Shown here in pieces: positions 63,536 to 64,000 of a stretch of DNA of 64,000 bases. This DNA comes from Kriegella aquimaris. GTDB taxonomy: Bacteria; Bacteroidota; Bacteroidia; Flavobacteriales; Flavobacteriaceae. Made by a program: the position numbers and the translations under genes. The notes beneath the pieces were generated by a model that was not told the origin of the DNA, ran no database searches, and saw only the letters and a program-made list of their open reading frames with translations. The stretch is taken from contig NZ_FNGV01000010.1 in NCBI RefSeq assembly GCF_900103215.1, forward strand, positions 144,876 to 208,875, written 5' to 3'. The number at the start of each line of letters is the position of its first letter. The first letter of the stretch is position 1.

Positions 63536-64000
63536 TTATCGTGCCACCCTACCGGAAGCATCGCCCCCCATGAGTTTCGCCACCTCGTCGACGGTCACCA
63601 GGTTGGCATCGCCCTTGATGGTGTGCTTCAGACAAGAGGCCGCCACGGCAAAGTCGAGCGCGTTCTGGTCGTCGTCGGGGTATTGCAGCAGGCCGTAGAT
63701 CAGGCCGCCCATAAAGGAATCGCCCCCACCTACGCGGTCGACGATATCGGTGATCTGGTACTGCCGGGTCTCGTACATCTTCTCACCATCGTAAAGTACG
63801 CCGGCCCAGGTATTGTGCGATGCTGAAATGGACCCCCTCAAGGTGGTGATCACCTTTTTCGCCTTCGGGAACTTTTTCATCATCTGCTTGCAGACCGATA
63901 GAAAGGCCTCGGCCTTTACCTCGCTGCCGTGCTTGTGCACGTCAAGGCCCTCGGGATGGATCCCGAAATGTTTTTCGGCATCTTCCTCGTTGCCCAGGAT
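63536..64000 (-). CDS. kdgK: 2-keto-3-deoxygluconate kinase, C-terminal part (gene runs off right edge)
   Basis: 155 codons remain, open to the last base of the window. Ribokinase/PfkB-fold marks are KKVITTLRGSISASHNTW and ITDIVDRVGGGDSFMGGLIY with the anion hole and catalytic base Asp of GGGDSFMGG. Followed by LDFAVAASCLKHTIKGDANL, it matches KdgK proteins. It phosphorylates the UxaA product to give the aldolase substrate. Its DNA is much richer in G and C (about 65% over 63541-63600) than the neighbouring genes, with a strong bias to codons ending in G or C. Confidence 0.92.
   Translation of the reverse strand: MLGNEEDAEKHFGIHPEGLDVHKHGSEVKAEAFLSVCKQMMKKFPKAKKVITTLRGSISASHNTWAGVLYDGEKMYETRQYQITDIVDRVGGGDSFMGGLIYGLLQYPDDDQNALDFAVAASCLKHTIKGDANLVTVDEVAKLMGGDASGRVAR

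Overview
The window comes from a member of the Bacteroidetes, most likely a marine flavobacterium of the Zobellia/Maribacter type. The reasons are a SusC-type TonB receptor with an STN domain behind a FecR anti-sigma factor, lipoproteins with Bacteroidetes-style signals, few Shine-Dalgarno sites, a uronate pathway fed by a TRAP transporter, and generally AT-rich DNA. The species assignment is an inference; no rRNA or tRNA gene was seen.

Layout. 0-5.2 kb: the start of a susC gene (running off the left edge), its fecR, then an NAD(P)H oxidoreductase, a secreted serine hydrolase and an NmrA-like dehydrogenase, followed by the frameshifted tail of a hexapeptide acetyltransferase. 6.0-9.7 kb: a compact proC-proB-proA operon followed by an AblB-like beta-lysine acetyltransferase. 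9.7-11.4 kb: seven copies of a ~200 bp palindromic repeat with a DUF559 nuclease-like gene set inside the array. 11.4-15.0 kb: both methylmalonyl-CoA mutase subunits, separated by an 11-copy heptamer repeat. 15.5-56.3 kb: a large mosaic exopolysaccharide/capsule locus. 56.8-64 kb: a catabolic operon for hexuronates (UxaB, UxaA, KDPG aldolase, KDG kinase and a three-part TRAP transporter), running off the right edge.

The polysaccharide locus holds two Wzx/Wzy/Wzc sets but only one Wza exporter. It is bracketed by two directly oriented copies of the priming sugar-phosphate transferase (16.25 and 54.93 kb). Broken pieces of the same priming gene lie at 20.03-20.19 and 36.09-36.18 kb, next to relics of a flippase, a nucleotide-sugar epimerase and an IS3 element. 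This suggests repeated cassette exchange. The left set (24.5-35.3 kb) carries an active-looking Wzc kinase, three glycosyltransferases and four hexapeptide acyltransferases. The right set (36.7-54.6 kb) carries glycosyltransferases, an adenylate-forming CapK-like enzyme, an ATP-grasp protein, a pyruvyl transferase, two GH16 lipoproteins built with an unrecognised repeated N-terminal module, and a Wzc whose kinase domain has lost its nucleotide-binding motifs.

The strongest candidates for something new are: the DUF559 gene and its gene-less repeat derivatives; the serial decay of priming-transferase cassettes; the modular GH16 lipoproteins inside an export locus; the Wzc pseudokinase; and the AblB homologue attached to proline synthesis without a lysine aminomutase. 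All are read from sequence by eye; no database search was run.
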